Positions 36,655 through 44,153 of a stretch of DNA of 64,000 nt are shown here, piece after piece. The DNA lies in the NCBI RefSeq assembly GCF_036967205.1, contig NZ_CP146023.1:62001-126000 (forward strand), in the 5' to 3' direction. The stretch comes from Streptomyces sp. Q6. GTDB taxonomy: Bacteria; Actinomycetota; Actinomycetes; Streptomycetales; Streptomycetaceae. The translations under genes were made by a program, and so were the position numbers. Below the pieces are notes generated by a model. The model was not told the DNA's origin and searched no databases. It saw only the letters and a list, made by a program, of their open reading frames with translations. Numbering within the stretch: position 1 is the first letter of the stretch; every line of letters starts with the position of its first letter.

Positions 36655-37020
36655 CTAGGCGTCCGGGTTGAGCGGGTCCAGGCCGAGCCCGTCGTACAGG
36701 GACGGGTCCAGGGTGATGAGCGCGGCCCGCTCGCCCGACATGAGCGCGGAGTGGGCGATCGCGGCCGCGTGGACCACCGTCCACGGCACCGCCGGATGCT
36801 GAATCGCGTACTCGGCATGATCGGCGGTGAACGGAGCGACGACCGCCGAGCGCAGCCGCAGCGCGTACGTGCCGACGCCCTCGCCGCTGGCGACGGCCGT
36901 CAGCGCGGGCACGAGCACGGTCCCGCGACCGTAGGACGCCTCGACGAGGACGCCAGTCATGAACTCGTGGCCCTTGTACGCGGCCTGGAGACAGGTGTGG
37001 TCGAAGATCGCGATGGTCAC
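36655..37020 (-). CDS. PIN-like toxin
   Basis: 121 residues, GTG start overlapping the antitoxin stop (GTGA). MTIAIFDHTCLQAAYKGH gives a first acidic residue, VLVPALTAVASGEGVGT the second strand, and HAAAIAHSALMSGERAALIT followed by LDPSLYDGLGLDP the last acidic motif. The layout fits a divergent PIN (VapC-type) ribonuclease toxin, but the acidic set is sparse, so the fold call is moderate. The order antitoxin-toxin with overlap is the standard arrangement. Confidence 0.6.
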   Translation of the reverse strand: MTIAIFDHTCLQAAYKGHEFMTGVLVEASYGRGTVLVPALTAVASGEGVGTYALRLRSAVVAPFTADHAEYAIQHPAVPWTVVHAAAIAHSALMSGERAALITLDPSLYDGLGLDPLNPDA

Positions 37021-37280
37021 GCGGCGGCGTTCCCCGTCCGCGCGGCGTGCGCCTCGATACGCGCCCACGCGTCCTGCCCGCTGCGGCGCAGCTGCGGCGT
37101 GTACTCGACGCCGAGCTCGGCGGCCGCGGCACGCGCCCGGGCTTCCTTCTCCTCATTGGTGAGGGTCTGCTCCGCCATCTCCGCGACGAGTGCGGTGATC
37201 GACGTCCCGCGCTCGGCGGCCAGGACGCGCAGCCGCTCAGCGGTCTCCGTCAGCGCCTTGATGCTCGTGTAGTCAGCCAT
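37017..37280 (-). CDS. Antitoxin, ribbon-helix-helix type
   Basis: 87 residues, ATG at 37280. The N-terminus DYTSIKALTETAERLRVLAA and ERGTSITALVAEMAEQTL fits a ribbon-helix-helix DNA-binding domain; the C-terminal half (AAAAELGVEYTPQLRRSGQD, ARIEAHAARTGNAAA) is helical and probably wraps the toxin. An inverted repeat seven bases upstream of the start is a likely autoregulatory operator. Confidence 0.65.
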   Translation of the reverse strand: MADYTSIKALTETAERLRVLAAERGTSITALVAEMAEQTLTNEEKEARARAAAAELGVEYTPQLRRSGQDAWARIEAHAARTGNAAA

Positions 37281-37286
37281 ACCGCA

Positions 37287-37303
37287 TTCTACCGCGTGTA
37301 GAA
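37287..37303. promoter_or_regulatory. Antitoxin operator
   Basis: TTCTAC and GTAGAA separated by CGCGT, directly before the antitoxin start codon. Size and position suit a ribbon-helix-helix antitoxin operator. Confidence 0.5.
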
Positions 37304-37846
37304 CTCGGTGTGGGGGCCGGGAAACGCACGTATGACTGAGCTCCCGAGTTGGCCTGTGCGCGTTTCAGTTGGCCCGCTAGGCGTTGGAGATGGCCCGCCC
37401 GACTGTTCCTGCAGGTGAGAGCGGCTGGCGAGCGGGCCATGCCCTGTAACCCTGCGCCCGCCTCGGACGAAGTCGAACATCGCCACGGCAAAGGCCCTGG
37501 TCAGACAGTCGCACGCCTGAGTTCTTCAGTTGGCGAAACGGGCCAAGTCGAGCGCTCAGTCACATGCCCCGCCGGGCCTGGACGCCGAACCCGGCCGCCG
37601 ACCCGGTCGTCACCAGCAACACGCCCGATCAGCAACTCCTTGCCGAGATCGCCGCGCACGCGGCCGCACAGAACGACAAGCACCAGCCAGCCGGTTCGTG
37701 ACGAACGCCCCCGCCGCCGAGCATCACCCGTACGAGGGATCGACGGCGGGGACGGGGAGCAGGACGATCCGCAGAAAGCCAAGGAGACCGGACGTGTGAG
37801 CGCGGCCTGTCTCGCGCGTGCCGAACGGCGCGCACACGCTGAAGAA
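37304..37846. other. Mostly gene-free stretch
   Basis: Two short plus-strand frames overlap by GTGA: 37564-37701 (45 residues, with NTPDQQLLAEIAAHAAAQND) and 37698-37799 (33 residues). They could be real small genes but have no family, so I do not call them. Confidence 0.3.
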
Positions 37847-37881
37847 CGAGGCTTGCACCGAACTGATCGGTGCAAGCCTCG
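37847..37881. terminator. Strong bidirectional hairpin
   Basis: Fifteen paired bases (CGAGGCTTGCACCGA with its complement) around ACTGA, placed just after the end of the decayed minus-strand gene at 37904. Confidence 0.65.
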
Positions 37882-37903
37882 CGTCATGCCGGGGGCGGTG
37901 CGG

Positions 37904-38080
37904 CTACGCGTTGTCGGGGTCGATGCCCTGCGCACGGGCCAGTGCGATCAATAGCAGCTTGACGTCGCCAGGTCGCCCTTGACGTCGCTCAGGTCGCCCT
38001 CGATCGAGTCGAGGCGCTGCGCGATGGTCCGCCCTGGGTACCGATCGCACCCCTGAGGAAGTCTGTGTTGGAGCGGCTGT
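37904..38080 (-). pseudogene. Frameshifted small hypothetical gene
   Basis: One frame reads IAQRLDSIEGDLSDVKGDL and the next DVKLLLIALARAQGIDPDNA before TAG. A one-base change in a repeated GACGTC-type tract (about 37965-37985) splits the two. The intact form would end in a heptad-like stretch. Function unknown. Confidence 0.35.
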
Positions 38081-38202
38081 CGCGCCGCGTGGCCATCAGG
38101 GCGCTCTGTTCGTGTGGTCCTTGCTGGTGTGTCGTCGCACGGCGGCACGGACCTGCGCGCTACGAAGGTCACGCCCCATCAGATCGTGCTGAACGGACCC
38201 TC

Positions 38203-38883
38203 ATGCGCCTGCTCGCCACCGCGACCTCCACCGCCGCCGCGCTCGCCGCCCTCATCTCTCCCGTGGCCCCAGCACCGGGCGGGCCGGGCCCGCTCGGCAG
38301 CCCCGGCGACATGCTGTCCATGCCCGTCTCTGATGCGGTGAAGGTGCTGCCCGTGGCGGCCGAGCACCGTAGCGGGTATGAGCGCACCGCGTTCCACCAC
38401 TGGGTCGACGCTGATCACGACGGCTGCGACACGCGTGCTGAGGTTCTCAAGGCCGAAGCGTTCATCAGCCCGCAGTCCGGCGCCAGATGCAAGATCAGCG
38501 GAGGTGAGTGGTACTCCTCCTACGACAACACCTACGTCGGCGATGCTCACCAGCTCGACGTCGACCACATGGTCCCGCTCGCCGAGGCCTGGGACTCGGG
38601 CGCTGCGACGTGGTCGGCGAACCAACGGGAGGCGTACGCGAACGACCTCGGCGACGAACGCTCCCTGCGGGTGGTGTCCGCGAAGACGAACCGGGCCAAG
38701 GGCGACCAGGACGTCGCCCAGTGGCTGCCGCCGTTCGCCGGCGCGCGGTGTGCGTACGTGGCGGACTGGGTCGCTACCAAGATGCGCTGGCAACTCGCCG
38801 TCGACACCGCGGAGAAGAGGGCGATCACCAAGGAGCTGGCATCGTGTCCGAACACTCCTGTGAGGGTCGTCTTCGCGCGGTAG
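38203..38883 (+). CDS. Secreted HNH endonuclease (DUF1524/GmrSD-like)
   Basis: 226 residues, ATG at 38203. An N-terminal signal sequence (MRLLATATSTAAALAALISP, then VAPAPGG) is followed by the DUF1524 core: DHDGCDTRAEVLKAEAF, YVGDAHQLDVDHMVPLAEAW (the catalytic DVDH motif near 120), REAYANDLGDERSLRVVSAK and NRAKGDQDVAQWLPPF. Streptomycete homologues are exported nucleases that degrade extracellular DNA. Two Cys pairs are available for disulfides outside the cell. Transcribed alone. Confidence 0.8.
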   Translation: MRLLATATSTAAALAALISPVAPAPGGPGPLGSPGDMLSMPVSDAVKVLPVAAEHRSGYERTAFHHWVDADHDGCDTRAEVLKAEAFISPQSGARCKISGGEWYSSYDNTYVGDAHQLDVDHMVPLAEAWDSGAATWSANQREAYANDLGDERSLRVVSAKTNRAKGDQDVAQWLPPFAGARCAYVADWVATKMRWQLAVDTAEKRAITKELASCPNTPVRVVFAR

Positions 38884-38899
38884 CGCGCGACAGCGTCGT

Positions 38900-39112
38900 C
38901 TATTCGTCCTCGTGGTGGGGGGTGTGGCTGGCGAACAGGCTCCTCTTCACCAGTCGCAGGATCAACGCGGCAGCAACTCCGGCGCCGGCGGCCCATGCGG
39001 CGGACGGCACCAGTCCCACGCCGCAGGCGGTGAGCACGAAGAAGACCACGAGGCACAGGGCGATGGGGATCCAGAATCCGGAACTGGGGTCGTTCGGGTC
39101 GAGCTTGAGCAT
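38900..39112 (-). CDS. Small membrane protein
   Basis: 70 residues, ATG at 39112 with GGGAGA upstream. Two hydrophobic segments (GFWIPIALCLVVFFVLTACG and AWAAGAGVAAALILRLV) are followed by a His/Glu-rich tail (SHTPHHEDE). Likely in the plasma membrane. Function unknown; it follows the secreted protein gene at 39186-39707, read in the same direction. Confidence 0.55.
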   Translation of the reverse strand: MLKLDPNDPSSGFWIPIALCLVVFFVLTACGVGLVPSAAWAAGAGVAAALILRLVKRSLFASHTPHHEDE

Positions 39113-39185
39113 GTCTCCCTCTCCGCGGCAACGGCCTTGGGTGGATCGGGAATTCTGCCTACCCAAGGCCATATGCCGCAAATCG

Positions 39186-39707
39186 TCAGCAGCTCCAGAA
39201 TGACCCGACCAGGCCTCCGACCGCGCCGAGGCCCGCCGCGGGCGCCACACCCGGTCCAGTGAACGCTCCGACCACGCCGGCGCTCACCGCGGAGGCCTGG
39301 CTGTACTTCGCGGCGCATTTCCAGTCCCACCGGGCCGGCTGCGCCGAGCGGGAGCCGGGCTGGCTCTGCTGGGGCTGGATGGTGACCAGGGTTCCCTGCA
39401 CCCGGTAGTGGACCAGGAAGGGGGTTCCGTCGGCGAGCCGGAGCTCACGCGGGATCTCGGCGACCTGGCGGCCCTGCCGGTTCACCGCATCCAGGTTGCC
39501 CGCGCTGTCCACCCGCAGACGCACACCGGGGTCGGTGAAGGTGAACTTCAGCCGGGCCTCGTCGTCGCTCAGCGCGACCACCTGGGCCGTGTAGCGGCCG
39601 TCGCCGTCATCCCCCGGTTCCGCCTGGGCGGCGGAGGCAGCCAGGGGGACCAGCGCCGCCCCGGTCGCGAGCACGGCGAGGGACATGCGTATGTGTGAGC
39701 CGTTCAT
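39186..39707 (-). CDS. Secreted hypothetical protein
   Basis: 173 residues, ATG at 39707 with AAGGAGAG upstream. A signal peptide (MSLAVLATGAALVPLAASAA, then QAEPG) is present. The mature part is beta-rich (RYTAQVVALSDDEARLKFTF, ELRLADGTPFLVHYRVQGTL). The C-terminal WDWKCAAKYSQASAVSAGVV followed by a Gly/Ala stretch ends in SFWSC, so the last Cys may pair with WKC. The Gly-rich hydrophobic end resembles a bacteriocin or membrane-active tail, though this is uncertain. Family not recognised. Confidence 0.6.
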   Translation of the reverse strand: MNGSHIRMSLAVLATGAALVPLAASAAQAEPGDDGDGRYTAQVVALSDDEARLKFTFTDPGVRLRVDSAGNLDAVNRQGRQVAEIPRELRLADGTPFLVHYRVQGTLVTIQPQQSQPGSRSAQPARWDWKCAAKYSQASAVSAGVVGAFTGPGVAPAAGLGAVGGLVGSFWSC

Positions 39708-39752
39708 CGAACACTCTCCTTGCGCTTGACTTGCTCACGCAAGGCAATCACT

Positions 39753-39773
39753 GGAATGCGGAGTGTGCATTCC
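39753..39773. promoter_or_regulatory. Inverted repeat upstream of secreted protein
   Basis: GGAATGC and GCATTCC with a 7-base spacer, 46 bases before the start codon at 39707. Possible operator. Confidence 0.35.
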
Positions 39774-39815
39774 GGTGCATGTCACACGGACCCCATCACA
39801 CGCCCCTGTCTCTTA

Positions 39816-40706
39816 GAACGGCTAACACAATGACTGGAATTGCCGGTGCGTGATGAGGCAGCAGGCCAGTTTGAGGAAGGCTTCGTGGATGTCGGCTCGG
39901 CGTTCCCAGCGGACGCGGAGTCGTCGGAAGCCGTGCAGCCAGGCGAAGGTCCGTTCAACCACCCACCGGTAGACGCCAAGTCCCGTGCCGTGGCGGGTGT
40001 TTCGGCGGGCGATGGCCGGGACGATGCCGCGGGCACGGACCTGGTCGCGGTAGATGTCGTGGTCGTAGCCGCGATCGGCGAACAGCGAGTCCGGCCTGCG
40101 CCGCGGATGACCGACCCGCCCGCGGACGGGCGGGATGGCGTCCAGCAGCGGCAGCAGCTGGGTGACGTCGTTGCGGTTGCCGCCGGTAAGGAGGACCGCG
40201 AGCGGGGTGCCGTGCCCGTCGGTGATCAGGTGATGCTTCGAGCCTGCCCGGCCTCGGTCGACCGGCGACGGACCCGTGTGGATCCCCCTTTTAGGGCCCT
40301 GACGTGCGAAGAGTCGACGACACAGCGGGACCAGTCGAGCCGCGCGGCCGCGTTGAGTTCGGCCAGCAGGACTTCGTGGAGCCGCTGCCAGACGCCGGCC
40401 TCGTTCCAGTCCCGCAACCGGCGCCAGCACGTCATCCCGGAACCGAAGCCGAGCTCCTTGGGAAGGTGTTCCCACTGGATGTCGGTGTGCAGCACGTACA
40501 GGATCCCGCACAACACCTGCCGGTTCGGGACCGGCAGGCGACCGGGGTAGCGGAACCGCCGCTCCTTCCTCGGCAGCAGCGGCTCAATCCGCACCCACAA
40601 GTCGTCCGGCACGATCCACGGTGAAGTCCCCACGGCCCGGACAACGCCCAACTCACTTGTCAGGCACGGCTACCAGGACCGAAGCACCTCATTGTGTTAG
40701 CCGTTC
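39816..40706 (-). mobile_element. IS5-family (IS427-like) element, complete
   Basis: 891 bases with perfect 18-base inverted repeats at 39816-39833 and 40689-40706, flanked by TTA duplications (39813-39815 and 40707-40709). The same element, cut by the window edge, is at 1-313. Confidence 0.9.
39822..40651 (-). CDS. IS5-family transposase, OrfA/OrfB with -1 shift
   Basis: OrfA (40226-40651) carries the N-terminal domain (VPDDLWVRIEPLLPRKERRF, CGILYVLHTDIQWEHLP) and LDWSRCVVDSSHVRALKGG with the first catalytic Asp. OrfB runs in the -1 frame to 39822, with HLITDGHGTPLAVLLTGGNR, DSLFADRGYDHDIYRDQVR (second Asp) and YRWVVERTFAWLHGFRRLRV (Glu). The switch point is CTAAAAGGGGGA at about 40290-40300, where the tRNA-Lys on AAA can slip back one base. 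Initiation is probably at the GTG at 40633, matching the ATG in the copy at the left edge. Confidence 0.8.
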
Positions 40707-41306
40707 TTAGTAGATGGAGAGCGGGGGCACTTCGATCGATGAGCCAGCGTCTCGTAGCTTCCCCTGCCACTGGGCTTCGATGTCGGGACGCAGCTGCCGA
40801 ATCTGCCGCCAGCCCTCGATCGAATCGGGTAGAGCTTCTCCCCTCGACCAGGCCCCCATCAGCATGCGGGTCTCGCTCCGGGACAGGAACGCAACTTCCG
40901 GCAGGGAGTATCCAGGCACCGTGTCGGACAGGGCCATGTCCACGAGGTAGCAGATTTCCGCGATGCGAAGTCGGAGCTCTTTGTCGAGCAAGAACGACTG
41001 CTCGAATCCAAGGACGGCGCATATCTCGGTGGCGCTCCTCGCAGTGTCGGCGGGCTGCTGGTTGAGAAGCATGACGGGGTGTGCCAAGTAGGCGCCCAGG
41101 ATGTTCTCGACCGCGCTTCGCTCGCGGTCCGCCTTGGCGGCCCGGCTCTCGTCCTCGATGGCTCGCCTCCGGTCTGCCTCCGCGTCCTCCAACGATTCCT
41201 GCCGGGCCCTTTGGGCCTGCCGGCGGGCACCGATCCTGCCTATGGTGTCGCCGCTGAGACCTATCAACCCGCCGACGGCGACGCTGACGACAGTTCCCCA
41301 CTCCAT
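40707..41306 (-). CDS. Membrane-anchored coiled-coil protein beside Septu-like system 2
   Basis: 199 residues, ATG at 41306 with GGGGGA upstream. One N-terminal hydrophobic segment (GTVVSVAVGGLIGLSGDTIG) is followed by a charged coiled coil (RQAQRARQESLEDAEADRRR, AIEDESRAAKADRERSAVEN) and a helical cytoplasmic domain (LLDKELRLRIAEICYLVDMA, RSETRMLMGAWSRGEALPDS). The stop codon TAA lies inside the TTA target duplication of the IS inserted next to it, so the gene survived the insertion almost unchanged. It is divergent from the second Septu-like operon. Function unknown; a sensor or membrane effector is possible but unproven. Confidence 0.65.
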   Translation of the reverse strand: MEWGTVVSVAVGGLIGLSGDTIGRIGARRQAQRARQESLEDAEADRRRAIEDESRAAKADRERSAVENILGAYLAHPVMLLNQQPADTARSATEICAVLGFEQSFLLDKELRLRIAEICYLVDMALSDTVPGYSLPEVAFLSRSETRMLMGAWSRGEALPDSIEGWRQIRQLRPDIEAQWQGKLRDAGSSIEVPPLSIY

Positions 41307-41500
41307 GCACTCCCCCTGTGTAGTCGAGGCGCCGCGAGAGGTTTTGAAGACCGGGACGCAGTCGCATCTTCCTCTGGTCCGCCCAATGATCCAAGCGAGA
41401 GTCCCGAGGCCTCTCCAGTGAGGGATGGCGTGGCATGCCGCAAGTAGAGTGTGCTGCCCGGGGCTGAGGTGTGCTCCTGTACACGCGTGATGGGGGCGTC

Positions 41501-43021
41501 ATGCAGTTCCTCGTGGTGGGCCGGACCGTGGATCTTCCAGACGACTATGTGGGCTGTTATCTGATCCCGGACGGCTGGAATGACTACGGCTTTTGGACGC
41601 TGTTCGAGCTGGGCATCAAGCGCCTCGGTCGTCGGCCGTTGTCCATCGGTCGCGTCAGGATTGGGCACGTGGGCATGGCCTCGAGCCCGACGGACGAGGT
41701 CTGGCGCACGGAGGACCTGCTGCCCCGTCAGTTCATCTCGCTGAGTGACGACTTCTTCAGTCTGGGCGTGCAGGACACCTACTACGACCGCTTGAACAAA
41801 CGAGGCGGGAACACCAGGACCGCGGTTCTCACTGCGCTGCGCGATGTCGCGTTCGACTATTCGCCGGCGGTCGTCGAGCGCGTCTGGGACCTGCGGGTCT
41901 TCAAGAAGTCTCTGATGCGCGATGTCACCCATCGCGTGGCGGAGCTGGAGCGGCTGCACCTCATCGCCCACGGCCGGGCCCGTGTGGTCGACTTCCAGTG
42001 GAACTACACGCCGTCCCGGCCCGCCGGAGCGGGCAGTGGGCCGCCGGTGCTGAAGTTCCGGGCCAGTCCTGCCTCTTTGCCGCCCAGTAATGTGCACGCG
42101 CTGATCGGACGCAACGGTGTAGGCAAGACGAGCATGATGCGCGCTATGGCCCACGGGGTGGCGTCCGGGGACATTGAGGTCACGCAGCTCACCGAGCGGG
42201 CGGCCCGGGTCACGCCGAACGTGGTGCTCGTGTCGTTCAGCCCGTTCGACGAACTCGCCCACCATGCCGAAGCGTCTGCCGAGTTCGCCTATATCGGGTT
42301 GCTCGACACCAGCCGGCCGTATCACCTCAAGACGCAAGAAGAGTTGTCCCACGAGTTTGCTACAAGTCTCGCTGCAGCCCGCCGCCTGCCCCGGCGCGCC
42401 CGGTGGGAGCAGATCCTGGCCACGCTCCGGTACGCGGAGTCGGGGTTCTTGGACGACTACGAGGGTGATCTCGACGACCTGCTGTCTGAGGACGAGGACC
42501 GGCGGTTCATCCCCGCTGCTGAGCGGCTCTTCGCACCCCTCAGTTCCGGGCACAAGATCGCTCTTCTGACGCTGACCCGACTGGTCCAGGAAGTGACCGA
42601 GCGGACCGTCGTATTCGTCGACGAGCCTGAGGCTCATCTGCAGCCGCCCCTGCTTTCCGCGTTCATCCGTGCCCTGTCCGACTTCCTCTCGGACGTCAAC
42701 GGGATGGCGGTGGTGGCCACGCACTCGCCGGTCGTCCTGCAGGAGGTGCCGGCGTCGTGCGTCTACAAGCTGCGCCGCTACGGCCGGGTGCTGACCGCCG
42801 ATCGGCCGCTGATGGAGACCTACGGCGAGAACGTCAGCACCCTCACCCATGAGGCCTTCGGCCTGGAGACCACCGCCACCGGCTTCTATGCGGCCCTGGC
42901 GAGGGAAGTGGAAGGCGGCCGCGGCTACCGGGAGATCCTGGAGGACTTCGAGTCGCTGGGCAGTGAAGCCCGCGGTCTGCTGCGTGTCCTCACCCTCGGC
43001 CGCGAGGGAGACAGTGCGTGA
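41501..43021 (+). CDS. ptuA: ABC-type ATPase of Septu-like system 2 (PtuA-like)
   Basis: 506 residues from the ATG at 41501; starting at 41471 would add ten unlikely residues. The N-terminal extension (about 1-195: LIPDGWNDYGFWTLFELGIK, LSDDFFSLGVQDTYYDRLNK) corresponds to that of the paralogue at 25671. The ATPase motifs are Walker A GRNGVGKTSMM (about 202-212), signature PLSSGHKIALL (about 346), Walker B VVFVDEPEAHLQPP (about 368-381) and VVATHSPVVLQEVP (about 405-418). The stop overlaps the next start by 4 bases (GTGA). A nuclease-regulating ATPase, as in PtuA, is the likely role. Confidence 0.8.
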   Translation: MQFLVVGRTVDLPDDYVGCYLIPDGWNDYGFWTLFELGIKRLGRRPLSIGRVRIGHVGMASSPTDEVWRTEDLLPRQFISLSDDFFSLGVQDTYYDRLNKRGGNTRTAVLTALRDVAFDYSPAVVERVWDLRVFKKSLMRDVTHRVAELERLHLIAHGRARVVDFQWNYTPSRPAGAGSGPPVLKFRASPASLPPSNVHALIGRNGVGKTSMMRAMAHGVASGDIEVTQLTERAARVTPNVVLVSFSPFDELAHHAEASAEFAYIGLLDTSRPYHLKTQEELSHEFATSLAAARRLPRRARWEQILATLRYAESGFLDDYEGDLDDLLSEDEDRRFIPAAERLFAPLSSGHKIALLTLTRLVQEVTERTVVFVDEPEAHLQPPLLSAFIRALSDFLSDVNGMAVVATHSPVVLQEVPASCVYKLRRYGRVLTADRPLMETYGENVSTLTHEAFGLETTATGFYAALAREVEGGRGYREILEDFESLGSEARGLLRVLTLGREGDSA

Positions 43022-43872
43022 TCCCGATCGATCCTCCCGCGCTGAAGGTCAAAGACACCCTGGCAGCCGCCTGCGGCACGATGCGCAACGCCGTCCTGCG
43101 GATTCGGCTCGAGGCCCGCCAAGCGGATCTGACCTCGGCCGAGGAGGGCTACATCGAGGCCGCCGAGCACGGCGGTCTGTACGCGCTCGCCTGCACCGCG
43201 CGGAAGGCCGAGAAGCAACTGCCCGACCGCGACGGAGAACATCTGACGGCCCTCTACAGTGAAGGGCTGGTCGGGCGGAAGCCCGGGCGGGTGCAGTACG
43301 ACGAGCTCAAGGCCCGAGCACCGTTCGGGCGCTGCCTGCTGTGTGGCAATAGCGAGGTCAGCTCGCTCGACCACCATCTACCCAAGGACGCGCTGCCGCT
43401 CTACACGATCACTCCTGCCAACCTGGTGCCGGCGTGCAGCAAGTGCAACCAGATGAAGGGCGACCGGATCGGCGCCACCGCCGGCGTGCGCACGCTCCAC
43501 CCCTACTACGACCGTCCCGGCCAGGGCGGGCGCTATCTCGTCGCCGACGTCACAAGCTGGCCCGTGCAGTTCCTCATCCGGCCCCTGCCGCACTGGGACG
43601 CAGAACTACTGGCCCGCGTCCTGCACCACTTCCGCACCTTCAACCTTGCCCAGCGCTATGCCGAGTTCTGCATATCCGTGCTGACCGCCAACCAGTGGCT
43701 CCACCGCAAGATCCTGGAGACGGGCGGCCCGGCGGCCCTGACCGCGTTTCTTCAGGAGGACGCCGAGCAGCACGCTGCCACCCACGGACTCAACACGTGG
43801 GACACGGCGCTGCGCTTCGGCCTGGCCGACAGCGCCTGGTACCTCCATCACGGCGTCCACGAGCCCCCGTAG
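43018..43872 (+). CDS. ptuB: HNH nuclease of Septu-like system 2 (PtuB-like)
   Basis: 284 residues, GTG start. The HNH core at about 106-145 reads CLLCGNSEVSSLDHHLPKD, then PANLVPACSKCNQMKGD. It has the same two CxxC pairs, His and Asn as the protein at 27197, and the flanking parts are also related (TLHPYYDRPGQGGRYLVADV). The C-terminal end (LADSAWYLHHGVHEPP) parallels LADSTWYCDGGFTI in the first copy. The whole operon is therefore a paralogue of the 25.7 kb one but clearly diverged. Confidence 0.8.
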   Translation: MIPIDPPALKVKDTLAAACGTMRNAVLRIRLEARQADLTSAEEGYIEAAEHGGLYALACTARKAEKQLPDRDGEHLTALYSEGLVGRKPGRVQYDELKARAPFGRCLLCGNSEVSSLDHHLPKDALPLYTITPANLVPACSKCNQMKGDRIGATAGVRTLHPYYDRPGQGGRYLVADVTSWPVQFLIRPLPHWDAELLARVLHHFRTFNLAQRYAEFCISVLTANQWLHRKILETGGPAALTAFLQEDAEQHAATHGLNTWDTALRFGLADSAWYLHHGVHEPP

Positions 43873-44153
43873 TCGAACGGATCCTGGGGGGGTGCGAATC
43901 CAGCCGTGAATCCGCATTCTCTCAGTCCCGCATGCTTCGCACTATAGGCTGCATCGGGAGATCGTTCGGGCCTTGTGCAACAGTCTTAGGAGCGGCGGCC
44001 TGCGGGGCATTGGCCGAACTCGCCCCACAAGATCGGTACACCGACGGGACACGATCCGGGACGTGCTGCGGCACCGCGAGCGGATGGCCCGGCTTCGCAG
44101 AGAGTTGCGCGCATCGAAGCGGGACATGGCGCCCGACCGCGCGGACCGATGAC
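43873..44153. other. Intergenic region with possible small frame
   Basis: A plus-strand frame ending at 44152 reads DTIRDVLRHRERMARLRREL and RASKRDMAPDRADR. It could be the C-terminus of a small gene upstream of 44154, but the start is unclear. Confidence 0.3.

Noticed and set aside
38203-38883. Secreted HNH nuclease as part of a GmrSD restriction system
   Set aside because: It has a signal peptide and no DUF262 partner, so an extracellular nuclease is more likely.
1-40706. Composite transposon formed by the two IS427-like copies
   Set aside because: Each copy has different flanking triplets (TAA beside one, TTA beside the other), so a single composite insertion is not supported; only orientation and similarity are noted.
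43434-44153. Upstream half of a 526-codon plus-strand frame
   Set aside because: It overlaps the second HNH gene in another frame; only the part from about 44154 looks coded.
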